NCBI RefSeq assembly: GCF_900155915.1
Contig: NZ_FTPO01000001.1
Coordinates: 868,001 to 932,000 of the forward strand
Direction of reading: 5' to 3'
DNA from: Microbacterium sp. RU33B
GTDB taxonomy: Bacteria; Actinomycetota; Actinomycetes; Actinomycetales; Microbacteriaceae
DNA: 64,000 nucleotides
Positions 53,635 to 62,924 of the stretch are shown piece by piece; within the stretch, counting starts at the first letter, position 1; every line of letters starts with the position of its first letter. A program made the translations under genes and the position numbers. The notes under the pieces were generated by a model. The model ran no database searches. It was not told where the DNA came from and saw only the letters and a list, made by a program, of their open reading frames with translations.

Positions 53635-54087
53635 ATGACTCTGGGGCTGACGTGGGAGAAGCTCGTGCTGATCCTCGTGATCGCCGCGCTCCTCATCGGT
53701 CCCGAACGACTTCCGCGGTACGCGGAGGGCCTCGCACACCTCGTCGGCCGCGTGCGCGACTACCTCCGCGGGGCGAAGACCCGCGTGAAGGACGAACTCG
53801 GCGAGGACTTCGACGACGTCGACTGGCGCACCCTCGACCCTCGCCGCTACGACCCTCGCCGGATCATCCGCGAGGCGCTGCTCGACGATGCGCCGCTGCC
53901 CACGATCCCCTCGGGCATCAAGCCGCAATCGCCCGGCGGGCCGGTGCCGACCACGGCCGTGGGCGCGGCGGGGGCTGTGGGAGCAGCCGGTGCAGGTGCG
54001 GCGGCAGCATCCGCCGCCGGTGCGCCGCCGGCACGTCCGGCATTCCGCCCCGACGACGACGCGCCGTTCGACTCCGAGGCGACCTGA
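53635..54087 (+). CDS. tatB: Sec-independent protein translocase TatB
   Basis: 150 residues: one membrane helix (about 8-21), then GPERLP at 22-27, the TatA/B hinge, and an amphipathic helix YAEGLAHLVGRVRDYLRGAKTRVKDEL. The rest is Pro/Ala-rich and disordered. TatB-like rather than TatA because of the GPERLP box and length. TAACCT is six bases before the ATG (leaderless). No tatA or tatC is in the window. Confidence 0.9.
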   Translation: MTLGLTWEKLVLILVIAALLIGPERLPRYAEGLAHLVGRVRDYLRGAKTRVKDELGEDFDDVDWRTLDPRRYDPRRIIREALLDDAPLPTIPSGIKPQSPGGPVPTTAVGAAGAVGAAGAGAAAASAAGAPPARPAFRPDDDAPFDSEAT

Positions 54088-54096
54088 CCCGCCTCC

Positions 54097-55236
54097 TCAG
54101 CGGAGGGTGACCGGAAGCGGGCGACCGGCAAGGCCCCGCGGCTTCACGGCCACGCGAGCGGCGAGCTCGACGATGGCGACGGCGGCCGGGTCTTCGGGCG
54201 CCGCGACGACCACGGGAGTGCCCTCATCGCCTCCTGCCCGGAGCGCGGGGCTCAGCGGGATGGAGGCGAGCACGGGCACCTCGTCGTCGGTCGACAGCGC
54301 GGCGGCCAGACCCGCGCCCCCGCCGGAGCCGAAGAGATCGAGCAGGGTGCCGTCGGGAAGGGTCATCGCCGCCATGTTCTCGATCACGCCGATCACGGTC
54401 TGGCCGGTCTGACGGGCCACGAGGGCGCTCCGCACCGCGACATCGGCCGCGGCGGGCTGGGGGGTGGTGACGACGACGACGTCGGCGTGGGGGAGGAGCT
54501 GGCCGACCGAGATGGCGATGTCGCCGGTGCCGGGCGGCATGTCCAGCAGCAGGATGTCGAGATCGCCGAAGTAGACGTCGGTGAGGAACTGGGTGACCGT
54601 GCGATGGAGCATGGGCCCACGCCACGCCACGGCGGAGCCCTCCTCGCCCTCCCGCAGGAACATGCCGATCGAGACGACCTTCACGCCGTAGGCGACGGGC
54701 GGCAGGATGAGATCGTCGATGCGCGTCGGTCGCACCGTGCGTCCCAAGGCATCCACGATCCCGAGGAGCCCGGGGATCGAGAAGCCGTGCACGTCGGCGT
54801 CGACGACTCCGACGGCGAGTCCGCGTGCGGCTAGCGCGACGGCGAGATTGGCCGTGACGGTCGACTTGCCCACGCCGCCCTTGCCGCTCGTGACGGCGAT
54901 GATCCTCGTGAGCGAATCGCGGCCGAACGGCATGACGCGGGCGGCGCGCCCGCCGCGGAGCTTCTCGGTCAGCTCCCGCCGTTCATCGGGCGTCATCACC
55001 CCCACCGTGAGCTCGACGTCCGCGACGCCGGGGACGGAGGCGGCGGCATCCGTCACTTCGCGGGAGATGCGCTCGGCGGCGGGACACCCCACGATCGTGA
55101 GCACGATCCCCACGCGGGCCGTGCCGCCGTCGACCGAGATGTCGCGGAGCATGCCGAGCTCGGCGATCGGACGGCGCAGCTCGGGATCGACGACCGCGCC
55201 CACCGCCGCGACGACGGCGTCGGCCTGGGAGGTCAC
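54097..55236 (-). CDS. mrp: Mrp/ApbC family iron-sulfur cluster carrier ATPase
   Basis: 379 residues from GTG 55236, which overlaps the DUF1003 stop (GTGA). N-terminal MIP18/DUF59 domain (1-85), then the ParA-like NTPase with deviant Walker A SGKGGVGKST at 117-126 and DADVHGFS. The CxxC usually near the C-terminus of Mrp is not evident here, so cluster binding is uncertain. It is in an operon with DUF1003 and the CBS protein upstream. Confidence 0.92.
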   Translation of the reverse strand: MTSQADAVVAAVGAVVDPELRRPIAELGMLRDISVDGGTARVGIVLTIVGCPAAERISREVTDAAASVPGVADVELTVGVMTPDERRELTEKLRGGRAARVMPFGRDSLTRIIAVTSGKGGVGKSTVTANLAVALAARGLAVGVVDADVHGFSIPGLLGIVDALGRTVRPTRIDDLILPPVAYGVKVVSIGMFLREGEEGSAVAWRGPMLHRTVTQFLTDVYFGDLDILLLDMPPGTGDIAISVGQLLPHADVVVVTTPQPAAADVAVRSALVARQTGQTVIGVIENMAAMTLPDGTLLDLFGSGGGAGLAAALSTDDEVPVLASIPLSPALRAGGDEGTPVVVAAPEDPAAVAIVELAARVAVKPRGLAGRPLPVTLR

Positions 55237-55778
55237 CGCGCCTCCGGTCGCGCGTCGACGTGGTCTGAGCGCTCCGACCGGGCATCGAGCTGATCGAGCA
55301 GCGAGCGGAGCTCCTGGCGGAGCACGTCGCGCGTCACGGCCTCGTCCGACACGTCGGTGAGGGCCATGCGCAGCGCGACGACTTCGCGCGCGAGGTACTC
55401 GGTGTCGGCGAGATTTCGCTCGGCGCGCTGGCGGTCCTGCTCGATCTGCACGCGGTCGCGGTCGTCCTGACGGTTCTGCGCGAGCAGAATGAGCGGCGCG
55501 GCGTACGAGGCCTGGAGCGAGAGGATCAGCGTCAGCAGGGTGAAGTTGGTCGCGGCCGGGTCGAACTGCAGGATGACCGGCATCGTGATGTTCCAGAGCA
55601 GCCACACGAAGACGAACGCTGTCATGCCGATGAGGAACCCCGAAGTTCCCATGGCCCGGGCGAACGACTCCGAGAAGCGTCCGAAGCGGTCGCGCGACGG
55701 CTGGGGCGTGCGCGCGAGCACGCCCTTGCGTCCGCGGGGGGCGTCGAGCGAGATCTGCCGGTTCTGGCGGGCCATCAT
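55233..55778 (-). CDS. DUF1003 membrane protein
   Basis: 181 residues, ATG 55778 or 55775. Two membrane helices (about 45-66 and 80-102) with the DUF1003 motif TSFLIGMTAFVFVWLLWN-like and FDPAATNFTLLTLILSLQASYAAPLILLAQNRQDDRDR, and a coiled, charged C-terminal half. The stop overlaps mrp and its start overlaps the CBS gene by 4 bp. Unknown function; similar to Rv1231c in order and size. Confidence 0.9.
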   Translation of the reverse strand: MMARQNRQISLDAPRGRKGVLARTPQPSRDRFGRFSESFARAMGTSGFLIGMTAFVFVWLLWNITMPVILQFDPAATNFTLLTLILSLQASYAAPLILLAQNRQDDRDRVQIEQDRQRAERNLADTEYLAREVVALRMALTDVSDEAVTRDVLRQELRSLLDQLDARSERSDHVDARPEAR

Positions 55779-57085
55779 CGCCCCCGTCCCGGTCGGTCGC
55801 TGCCGACGAGCGTCGGAGCGGGCGCGGGGACCGTCGCCCGCGGCTGGTCGTCGCCGTCGTGCGAGCGCCAGTCCTCGGGCAGCAGGTAGTCCAGCACATC
55901 GTCGACGCTGACCGCACCGACCAGGCGGTAGGCGGGATCGACGACGGGCAGCGAGACGAGGTTGTAGCTCGCGAGGAGGCGCGCGACCTCGGCGGCCGAA
56001 GCGGACGCGGGGATCGCATCGAGCGAGTCGTCGATGATCGCCCCCAGGCGCTCGTGCGGCGGGTAGCGCAGCATCCGCTGGAAGTGCACGGTGCCCAGAA
56101 GACGGCCCGTCGGCGTCTCGTAGGGCGGCAGGGTCACGAACACGGCCGCGGCGAGAGCGGGGTGCAGCTCGTGGCGGCGGATGAGGGCGAGAGCCTCGGC
56201 CACCGTCGCATCGGCCGAGAGCACGATCGGCTCCGGTGTCATCAGGCCGCCGGCGGTGTCGGGGCCGTACTTCAGCAGGGCGCGGACGTCTTCGGCCTCT
56301 TCGGGCTCCATGAGGTCGAGCAGCTCCTCGCGCTGCTCCTCGGTGAGCTGCGCGAGCACGTCGGCGGCGTCATCCGGCTCCATGGCATCGAGGATGTCGG
56401 CGGCGCGCTCGTCTCCGAGGGCTTCGAGGATGTGCACCTGGTCGTCTTCGGGCATCTCCTCGAGGGCGTCGGCGAGACGGCCGTCGGGCAGTTCCTCGGC
56501 GACTTCGAGCAGTCGCTCCTCGGGCAGGTCGAGGAGCGTGTTGGCGAGATCGGCGGCCTTGAGCTCGGAGAACGACGCGACGAGCTGCTCGGCCGACTGC
56601 GTCTCGCCCGGGGTCTGCTGCTCGCGCACCTCGGACCAGTTGGCGAACGTCGTCGGACCCTTCGCGAACGGGGACGCGCTCGTCTTGGGCTTGCGGAGGA
56701 ACAGCTGGCCGATGTCCCATTCGCCGAGGCGGTTGCGCTCGATCGCGACGTCTTCGATGATCGCGTGGCCGGAGCCGTCGGTGAAGAACACGCGGCGCCC
56801 GAGGAGCTCGGCCATGACGCGCACCTCGCCCCCGCGCTCCTGGAAGCGGCGGACGTTGATCAGGCCGGTCGTGATGACCTGACCGGTGGCGATCGAGGTG
56901 ACGCGGCCGATCGAGACGAACACGTGTCGGCGCCCGGGGATCTCCACGACGAGGCCGACGACCCGCGGCGGATCGTCCTTGCGGTAGATCACGACGACGT
57001 CTCTGACCTTGCCGAGGCGATCGCCGGCGGGGTCGAAGACGGCGCAGCCGGCGAGCCGCGCGACGAATACCCTTTGCGTGCTCAC
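55775..57085 (-). CDS. PRC-barrel, MgtE N-domain and CBS pair protein without channel
   Basis: 436 residues from GTG 57085, with minus-strand TACGCT six bases before it (leaderless). N-terminal PRC-barrel-like domain (about 1-130), a linker, an MgtE intracellular domain with acidic helical repeats (155-270: LPEERLLEVAEELPDGRLADALEEMPEDD and so on) and two CBS domains (275-420). There is no MgtE transmembrane channel, so it is probably a soluble Mg2+/nucleotide sensor rather than a transporter. Similar to Rv1232c by position. Confidence 0.88.
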   Translation of the reverse strand: MSTQRVFVARLAGCAVFDPAGDRLGKVRDVVVIYRKDDPPRVVGLVVEIPGRRHVFVSIGRVTSIATGQVITTGLINVRRFQERGGEVRVMAELLGRRVFFTDGSGHAIIEDVAIERNRLGEWDIGQLFLRKPKTSASPFAKGPTTFANWSEVREQQTPGETQSAEQLVASFSELKAADLANTLLDLPEERLLEVAEELPDGRLADALEEMPEDDQVHILEALGDERAADILDAMEPDDAADVLAQLTEEQREELLDLMEPEEAEDVRALLKYGPDTAGGLMTPEPIVLSADATVAEALALIRRHELHPALAAAVFVTLPPYETPTGRLLGTVHFQRMLRYPPHERLGAIIDDSLDAIPASASAAEVARLLASYNLVSLPVVDPAYRLVGAVSVDDVLDYLLPEDWRSHDGDDQPRATVPAPAPTLVGSDRPGRGR

Positions 57086-57123
57086 CGTCCCAGCGTAGTC
57101 CGGCACCGTGGGAGGATTGAGGG

Positions 57124-57867
57124 ATGAGCATGATGGGCGGGCGTCTCCCGGCAGGGTTCGACCAGGTCGGTGAGACCGTAGCGTCCTTCCCGAGCTACGA
57201 AGCCGCGCAGAAGGCCGTGTCGGCGCTGATCGCAGGGGAGGTCCCGGCGAAGCAGGTGGCGATCGTCGGCACCGGGCTGCGCTCGATCGAACGCGTGACC
57301 GGCAAGCTCGGCTACGCCACCGCCGCGCGCAGCGGTGCGCTGAACGGCCTCCTGCTCGGACTGCTGTTCTCCGCAATCTTCGTGATCGGCACACCGTCAC
57401 CGCCCATCCAGCTGTTCGTCGGCGTCCTGATCGTGGGCATCGCACTCGGCATGCTGCTGAGCCTCCTGACGTTCGCGATCGTGCGGCGCCGGCGCGACTT
57501 CGCCTCGGTCATGCAGGTCGTCGCGGATCACTACGACGTCACCGTGTCGGCTGAGAGCGTGCAGCGCGCCCGGGAGATCCTCGGCGCGAGCACCGCCGCT
57601 CAGGCCGTCGAGACCGCGTCCGCCGAGAACTGGGACGAGCCGCCCCGCTACGGCGAACGGATCGCGACGCCGGGCGCTCCGACCCCGCCCGCCCCCGTCA
57701 CCCCTCCCGTCGCGGAGGGCGACGCCGTCCCGACGCCGGAGGGCATCGAGGTGGCACCCGAACCGGCTCCCGCCCCGGATGCCGAGCCCGGCGCGCAGGG
57801 CGACGCCGTTCCGACCGACGGCGGCATCGTCGTCGCCCCCGAAGGCCCCGAGGGTCAGCGGGCCTGA
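57124..57867 (+). CDS. General-stress-protein-like membrane protein with repetitive tail
   Basis: 247 residues. The first 60 resemble the general stress protein 17M domain (VASFPSYEAAQKAVSALI, then VAIVGTGLRSIERV). Two membrane segments follow (about 78-97 and 99-121). From residue 155 the protein is Pro/Ala/Glu-rich, with GDAVPTPEGIEVAPE echoed by GDAVPTDGGIVVAPE. No catalytic motif. Divergent from the CBS operon; the alpha/beta hydrolase follows directly. Confidence 0.82.
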   Translation: MSMMGGRLPAGFDQVGETVASFPSYEAAQKAVSALIAGEVPAKQVAIVGTGLRSIERVTGKLGYATAARSGALNGLLLGLLFSAIFVIGTPSPPIQLFVGVLIVGIALGMLLSLLTFAIVRRRRDFASVMQVVADHYDVTVSAESVQRAREILGASTAAQAVETASAENWDEPPRYGERIATPGAPTPPAPVTPPVAEGDAVPTPEGIEVAPEPAPAPDAEPGAQGDAVPTDGGIVVAPEGPEGQRA

Positions 57868-57868
57868 C

Positions 57869-58543
57869 ATGCCGGCGCTCGACGACCGCATCGCCGTCGG
57901 TCTTCCCGCCGGGAGCGTCGAGGTGTCGGCTTCCTGGGTGCGTCCCGACGACGCCTGGGGCGTCATCGCCCTCGCCCACGGCGCAGGCACGGGCTATGCG
58001 CATCCGTTCCTCGCCGCGTTCACCGAAGCGGCGAACGCTCACGGTCTGGCGACGCTGCGGTTCAACTTCCCGTACGCGGAGGCGGGGCGACGGATGCCGG
58101 GTCCGGCGACGCACGCCGTGACGACCTGGGCCGCCGTCGCGGAGTGGATCGCGGACCGCGCTCCCGAGCTTCCGCTGTGGGCTGCCGGGAAGTCCTACGG
58201 CGGACGCATGGCCTCGATGGCGGCCGCCGAAGGCGCCATCGACCCTGCCGGACTCGTCTACCTCGGCTATCCGCTGCATCCGCCCGGCGATCCGTCGAAG
58301 GCGCGGGTCGCACACCTTCCCGACATCCGCCCGCCGCAGCTCTACGTCGAAGGGACGAACGACCCGTTCGTCGATCCGCACGCGCAGCTCGAGGAGGCGG
58401 TGGCCTCGTGCCAGGATGCGGTCATCGCATGGGTGGACGGCGGGGGTCACTCGTTCGAGGTCAAGGGTCGCAAGCGCCCGCCCGAGGAGATCGGCGCCGA
58501 CCTCGCGCCGCTCGTCGTGGAGTGGATCCGCTCGAGGTCGTGA
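57869..58543 (+). CDS. Alpha/beta hydrolase of the KANL3/Tex30 type
   Basis: 224 residues starting one base after the previous stop. Nucleophile elbow GKSYGG near 117-121, catalytic Asp in GTNDPFVDP and His in GGGHSFEV, oxyanion loop ALAHGAGTGYAHP. This is the dienelactone-hydrolase-like KANL3/Tex30 family, whose natural substrate is unknown. Probably co-transcribed with the stress-like gene upstream. Confidence 0.88.
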   Translation: MPALDDRIAVGLPAGSVEVSASWVRPDDAWGVIALAHGAGTGYAHPFLAAFTEAANAHGLATLRFNFPYAEAGRRMPGPATHAVTTWAAVAEWIADRAPELPLWAAGKSYGGRMASMAAAEGAIDPAGLVYLGYPLHPPGDPSKARVAHLPDIRPPQLYVEGTNDPFVDPHAQLEEAVASCQDAVIAWVDGGGHSFEVKGRKRPPEEIGADLAPLVVEWIRSRS

Positions 58544-58553
58544 GGTCTCTGGC

Positions 58554-60341
58554 TCAGCGACCGGCGGCGTAGCCCTGCATGCCGCGCGGGTTCGCCGCGG
58601 CCCACAGGGTGCCGGTCTCCCGGTCGATGCCGACGGCCGAGAGACGACCGAGGCGCCAGTCGCCTGCGCGCGTGACGACGTGTCCGCGCCGCTCGAGGCC
58701 GGCGATGACGTCGTCGCCGAGGCGGTCCTCGACCACGAGGCCGCCCGGCTCCCACGTGCGGGGCCAGAACGAGTCGACGAGAGCCGTCGTGTGCAGGGTG
58801 GGGGCGTCGATCGCCTCCTGCGCGGAGAGGCCGCCCACGAGCATCCGGAGCAGCATCGGCAGCTGCCACTGGTCCTGCTGATCGCCGCCGGGCGTGCCGA
58901 GGGCCATGATCGGGCGGCCGTGCTGCAGCACCAGCGTCGGCGTCAGCGTCGTGCGCGGGCGCGTACCCGGACGCAGAGCCGACGGCGACTCCTCGTCGAG
59001 CCACGTCATCTGCAGGCGCGTTCCCAGGCAGAAGCCCAGCGACGGGATCGTCGGCGAGGACTGCAGCCAGCCGCCGGACGGCGTGACCGCGATGATGTTG
59101 CCCCAGCGATCGACGACGTCGATGTGGCACGTGTCACCGCGCGTCTCGCCGGAGCGTGCCACGGTCGGCTCGCCGGCACCCGCCGCGCGCTCGGAGCCGC
59201 TGCTCGTGCGCAGGGGCGGGCGGAAGGGCGTGCGGCCCGGGACGTCGCCGGGGCGCCACTCGTGCGAGGCCCGTGGACCGAGGGCGCTGCGACGCCGTGT
59301 CGCGTAGTCCTCCGAGAGCAGCACGTCGAGCGGAGCTCCATCGCCGAAGTAGGCGTCGCGGTCGGCGAGGACGAGCTTGAGCGTCTCGGCCACGGTGTGC
59401 GCGCCCTCCTCGGTCGCCACGTCGAGGTCTTCGTCGGGCAGCGGCTCCAGCAGACGCAGCGCCGCGAGGAGAGCAGGACCCTGGGTCCACGCGCCGGCCT
59501 TGGCCACGGTGTACCCGCGGAAGTCGGCGGAGACCGCATCCTCGTATCCGGCTCGGAATCCCGTCACATCGGCCTCGGTCAGGACGCCCGCATGATCGGT
59601 GCTGGTCGAATGGCGGTGCGGGGCGGCGAGGAACGCGGACGCCTCCCGGCCCACGACGGCGGCCCACTCCGCGCGGGCGGCGTCGACGCGCGCGGCACGA
59701 TCGCCCGCAGTGGCCGAGGAGACCGTGGCCAGCCGCCCCAGCACCGCCGCATAGGCCGGATTGCGGTGCAGGCCGCCCGTGACGGGCGGCCGCCCCTCGG
59801 GCAGCCACAGCGAGGCGGAGGTCGGCCAGTGCTCGGTGAACAGCTCGGCCACGCGGCCGATCGTCGCGACCGCAGCCGGGACGAGCGGGGCACCGTCGCG
59901 CGCGTAGCCGATCGCATACGCCAGCACGTCGGACACCTCCCACGTGCCGTGATCGCGCAGCAGGAGCAGCCAGGCATCGACGGCGGCGGGGATGGCTGCG
60001 GCGAGGCCGCCGGCGCCGGGGACGAGATCGAGACCCTCCGCGCGCATGTGGGTGATGGTGGCGCCGGCGGGCGCCGGACCTTGCCCCATCAGCACGGTCG
60101 GGGCCGCGGCGTCGCCGCGCTGGAAGATTCCCACGAGGTCGCCGCCCGGACCGTTCAGGTGCGGCTCGACGAGGTGCAGGACGAAACCTCCGGCGACGGC
60201 TGCGTCGAACGCGTTTCCACCGCGCTCGAGCACGGCCTGGGCCGACGCCGTCGCGATCCAATGCGTCGACGCGGCCATGCCGAACGTGCCCCGCAGCGTC
60301 GGCCGGGTCGTGTCCGCGGGGACTGCGAATGCGTGAGTCAC
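58554..60341 (-). CDS. ggt: Gamma-glutamyltransferase family protein
   Basis: 595 residues from GTG 60341, overlapping the pepP stop by 4 bp. N-terminal nucleophile hydrolase: the autoprocessing Thr is T404 in GDTCHIDVVD (TCH in place of the usual TTH), preceding the GGWLQSSPTIPSLGFCLGTR loop. No signal peptide is visible, so it appears cytoplasmic, unlike most GGTs. It may cleave gamma-glutamyl peptides or be an acylase of related fold. Confidence 0.87.
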   Translation of the reverse strand: MTHAFAVPADTTRPTLRGTFGMAASTHWIATASAQAVLERGGNAFDAAVAGGFVLHLVEPHLNGPGGDLVGIFQRGDAAAPTVLMGQGPAPAGATITHMRAEGLDLVPGAGGLAAAIPAAVDAWLLLLRDHGTWEVSDVLAYAIGYARDGAPLVPAAVATIGRVAELFTEHWPTSASLWLPEGRPPVTGGLHRNPAYAAVLGRLATVSSATAGDRAARVDAARAEWAAVVGREASAFLAAPHRHSTSTDHAGVLTEADVTGFRAGYEDAVSADFRGYTVAKAGAWTQGPALLAALRLLEPLPDEDLDVATEEGAHTVAETLKLVLADRDAYFGDGAPLDVLLSEDYATRRRSALGPRASHEWRPGDVPGRTPFRPPLRTSSGSERAAGAGEPTVARSGETRGDTCHIDVVDRWGNIIAVTPSGGWLQSSPTIPSLGFCLGTRLQMTWLDEESPSALRPGTRPRTTLTPTLVLQHGRPIMALGTPGGDQQDQWQLPMLLRMLVGGLSAQEAIDAPTLHTTALVDSFWPRTWEPGGLVVEDRLGDDVIAGLERRGHVVTRAGDWRLGRLSAVGIDRETGTLWAAANPRGMQGYAAGR

Positions 60342-61768
60342 GCGCGCGTGCGGGCGATCCACGCCTCGACCTCGTCGGCCGTGCGCGGGATTCCCGCCGA
60401 GAGGTTCTCCGGGCCGTCGGCGGTCATGAGGATGTCGTCCTCGATGCGCACGCCGATCCCGCGGTATTCCTCCGGGACCGTGAGGTCGTCGATCTGGAAG
60501 TAGAGGCCGGGCTCGATCGTGAAGACCATGCCGGGCTCGAGGATGCCGTCGTAGTACATCTCGCGGCGGGCCTGGGCGCAGTCGTGGACGTCGATTCCGA
60601 GGTGGTGGCTCGTGCCGTGCACCATGTAGCGGCGCTGGTGCCCGCCGGTCTCGGTGTCGAGCGCCTCCTCGGCGGTGACCGGGAGGAAGCCCCACTCGGC
60701 GACGCGCGTGGCGATGACCTTCATCGCAGCCTCGTGGATCGTGCGGAAGCGCACACCCGGCTGAGCCGCCGCGAAGGCGGCATCGGCCGCTTCGCGGACG
60801 GTCTCGTAGACCGTGCGCTGGACCTCGGTGAAGGTGCCGCTCACGGGGAACGTGCGGGTGATGTCGGCCGTGTACAGGCTGTCGACCTCGACTCCGGCGT
60901 CGATCAGGATGAGATCGCCCGGCACGACGGCTCCGTCGTTGCGCGTCCAGTGCAGGTAGCACGCGTGGGGCCCGGACGCGGCGATCGTGTCGTAGCCCAC
61001 CGTGTTGCCGTCGCTGCGCGCGCGCTGGTGGAACACGCCCTCGACGATGCGCTCTCCGCGCGGGTGGTCGATGATGCGGGGGAGCTCGCGCACGATGTCG
61101 TCGAAGCCGTTCGCCGTCACATCGACCGCGAGGCGCATCTGCGCGATCTCGTAGTCGTCTTTCACGAGTCGCAGCTCCGACACGTATCGGGTGAGCTCCG
61201 CGTCGTCGCCCACGACGAGATCGCCGTCACGCGGGGAGAAGTCGTCGAGGTGGGCGGTGGCGATGCCGAGATCGGCGGCGACCCCGGCCAGCGCGGGGCG
61301 CGGGCCGATCCAGAACTCGCCGATCGAGGCATCCGAGTAGAACTCCGCCGTCGTGCGGTCGGCGCGCTCACGGAAATGCAGCGTCGCATCGTGACCGCCG
61401 TCGCCGCGCGGCTCGAACACCAGCACGGAACCGGGCTCGGAGTCGGAGGCCCAGCCCGTGAGGTGCGAGAACGCCGAGTGGGCGCGGAACGGGTAGTCGG
61501 TGTCGTTGCTGCGCTGCTTGGGCTCGCCTGCCGGCACGATGAGGCGCCTGCCGGGGAAAGCCGCCGACACCGCCTCGCGACGCGCGGCCGCGTACGGGGC
61601 CTCGGCGCGCTGCGCCGGAACGATGTCGGGCCGCTCGGCCCACCCCGTGGAGATCGTCTCGAGGAAGCCCGCACCATAGCCCTGACGACGATTCGTGGTC
61701 GTGTCGGTGGTGGCCGGAGCCTCTGCCTGCGTGTCCTGCGTCGCTGCGGTCTCGCCCGTCGTGCTCAT
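60338..61768 (-). CDS. pepP: Xaa-Pro aminopeptidase, M24B
   Basis: 476 residues from ATG 61768; a GAGACT hexamer lies at the leaderless distance. N-terminal creatinase-like domain and C-terminal pita-bread fold with the dinuclear metal ligands in LIDAGVEVDSLYTADITRTFP (two Asp), GTSHHLGIDVHD (His), FTIEPGLYF and RIEDD (two Glu). Removes N-terminal residues before proline. Translationally coupled to the gamma-glutamyltransferase gene, so the pair likely degrades peptides. Confidence 0.95.
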   Translation of the reverse strand: MSTTGETAATQDTQAEAPATTDTTTNRRQGYGAGFLETISTGWAERPDIVPAQRAEAPYAAARREAVSAAFPGRRLIVPAGEPKQRSNDTDYPFRAHSAFSHLTGWASDSEPGSVLVFEPRGDGGHDATLHFRERADRTTAEFYSDASIGEFWIGPRPALAGVAADLGIATAHLDDFSPRDGDLVVGDDAELTRYVSELRLVKDDYEIAQMRLAVDVTANGFDDIVRELPRIIDHPRGERIVEGVFHQRARSDGNTVGYDTIAASGPHACYLHWTRNDGAVVPGDLILIDAGVEVDSLYTADITRTFPVSGTFTEVQRTVYETVREAADAAFAAAQPGVRFRTIHEAAMKVIATRVAEWGFLPVTAEEALDTETGGHQRRYMVHGTSHHLGIDVHDCAQARREMYYDGILEPGMVFTIEPGLYFQIDDLTVPEEYRGIGVRIEDDILMTADGPENLSAGIPRTADEVEAWIARTRA

Positions 61769-61805
61769 GCATCCAGTCTCGCACGAGGCCGCCGACACGC
61801 GGGTG

Positions 61806-62825
61806 CTACCCGGCGGGCTCCAGCTGGACGACGAGGGGGCGGTGGTCCGATCCCGATCCGTCGAGCGAGCGGAGCACGAGGGAGCCCGTCGGACGCCACG
61901 CATCCGACACCAGCACGTGGTCGATCGGCGCGCCCAGGAGCGTCGGGATCTCGGTCGACCAGGTTCCGGCCGACCCGTTGCCGGTCTGCTCGGCGACGTC
62001 GCTGCAGCGGCCGAGGGTCGCCCCGTCCAGCCCGAGGCCGGCCATGTGGTCGACGGTCGCGTTGAAGTCGCCGGCGAGGATCACGTTGTCGGCGGCGCAC
62101 TGGTCGGCGAGCCACTGCAGATCGTCGCGCCACGCCTGCATGTAGGCCTGGCGGGGCGCCACGGCGTGCGCCGCGACGACGATCGGACCGTTTCCGGACA
62201 CGGGCATCGCGACCGCGCTGGGAACCGTCGAGGTGTTGCTCGTGCCGTCCTGCGAGGACTCGATGACGGAGTAGTCGCCGAGCTCGGGGGCGATGAGGAT
62301 CGTCGTGGATCCGGCATCCCATTCCGTGGACGGGTTGTCGGCGTGGTGCGCCCACATCGGGTGGCCGAGCTCGCGCATCGCGATCGCGACCTGCTCGCCG
62401 GTCTGGATCGTGGTCTCGGGGAGCGTCACGATGTCGGCATCCATCGCGACCGCGATCTGGGCGATCTGCTGGGCCGACGTGGCGGCGCCGGCGGTGTTCC
62501 AGGTGAGCACGCGTACGCTCGTCTCGGTCTTGGCCGGCAGCTCGTCCGTGCCCGTCCCCCGCGAGGTCACGATGACACCGTTCGCGACCACGCCGACGAG
62601 CGCGACGAGGGCGACGGATGCCGCGAAACCGCGGATCGGGCGGGCGAGCAGGAGCAGCAGCGCCAGCACGAGGACGGCGGCGAAGGCCAGCAGGAGCAGG
62701 GTGCGGAACGAGACGATCTGGGCGATCGGGAAGTACCTCTGGACGCGGAAGAACGAGGGCCAGGTGAGCACGGCCGTCACGATCGCGAGCGCGACGGTCA
62801 CGAGGATTCCGAGCAGTCGCAGCAC
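61806..62825 (-). CDS. Endonuclease/exonuclease/phosphatase family membrane protein
   Basis: 339 residues from GTG 62825 (minus-strand TAGAGT seven bases before). Three N-terminal membrane segments (about 4-22, 42-63 and 67-88), then the EEP domain outside the membrane: LTWNTAG, DADIVTLPET, AGDFNATVDH and GSDHRPLVV carry the metal and catalytic residues. A secreted-side nuclease or phosphodiesterase/sphingomyelinase-like hydrolase; the substrate is unknown. Confidence 0.88.
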   Translation of the reverse strand: MLRLLGILVTVALAIVTAVLTWPSFFRVQRYFPIAQIVSFRTLLLLAFAAVLVLALLLLLARPIRGFAASVALVALVGVVANGVIVTSRGTGTDELPAKTETSVRVLTWNTAGAATSAQQIAQIAVAMDADIVTLPETTIQTGEQVAIAMRELGHPMWAHHADNPSTEWDAGSTTILIAPELGDYSVIESSQDGTSNTSTVPSAVAMPVSGNGPIVVAAHAVAPRQAYMQAWRDDLQWLADQCAADNVILAGDFNATVDHMAGLGLDGATLGRCSDVAEQTGNGSAGTWSTEIPTLLGAPIDHVLVSDAWRPTGSLVLRSLDGSGSDHRPLVVQLEPAG

Positions 62826-62924
62826 GTCCAGGACTCTATGTCAGCAGTCTGGGAAACCTCCGGATCGCGCGGCTGCGCGGCCGTCTCCGCGTCCGACGTC
62901 CGGACCGCGCGATACGCTCGGAGC

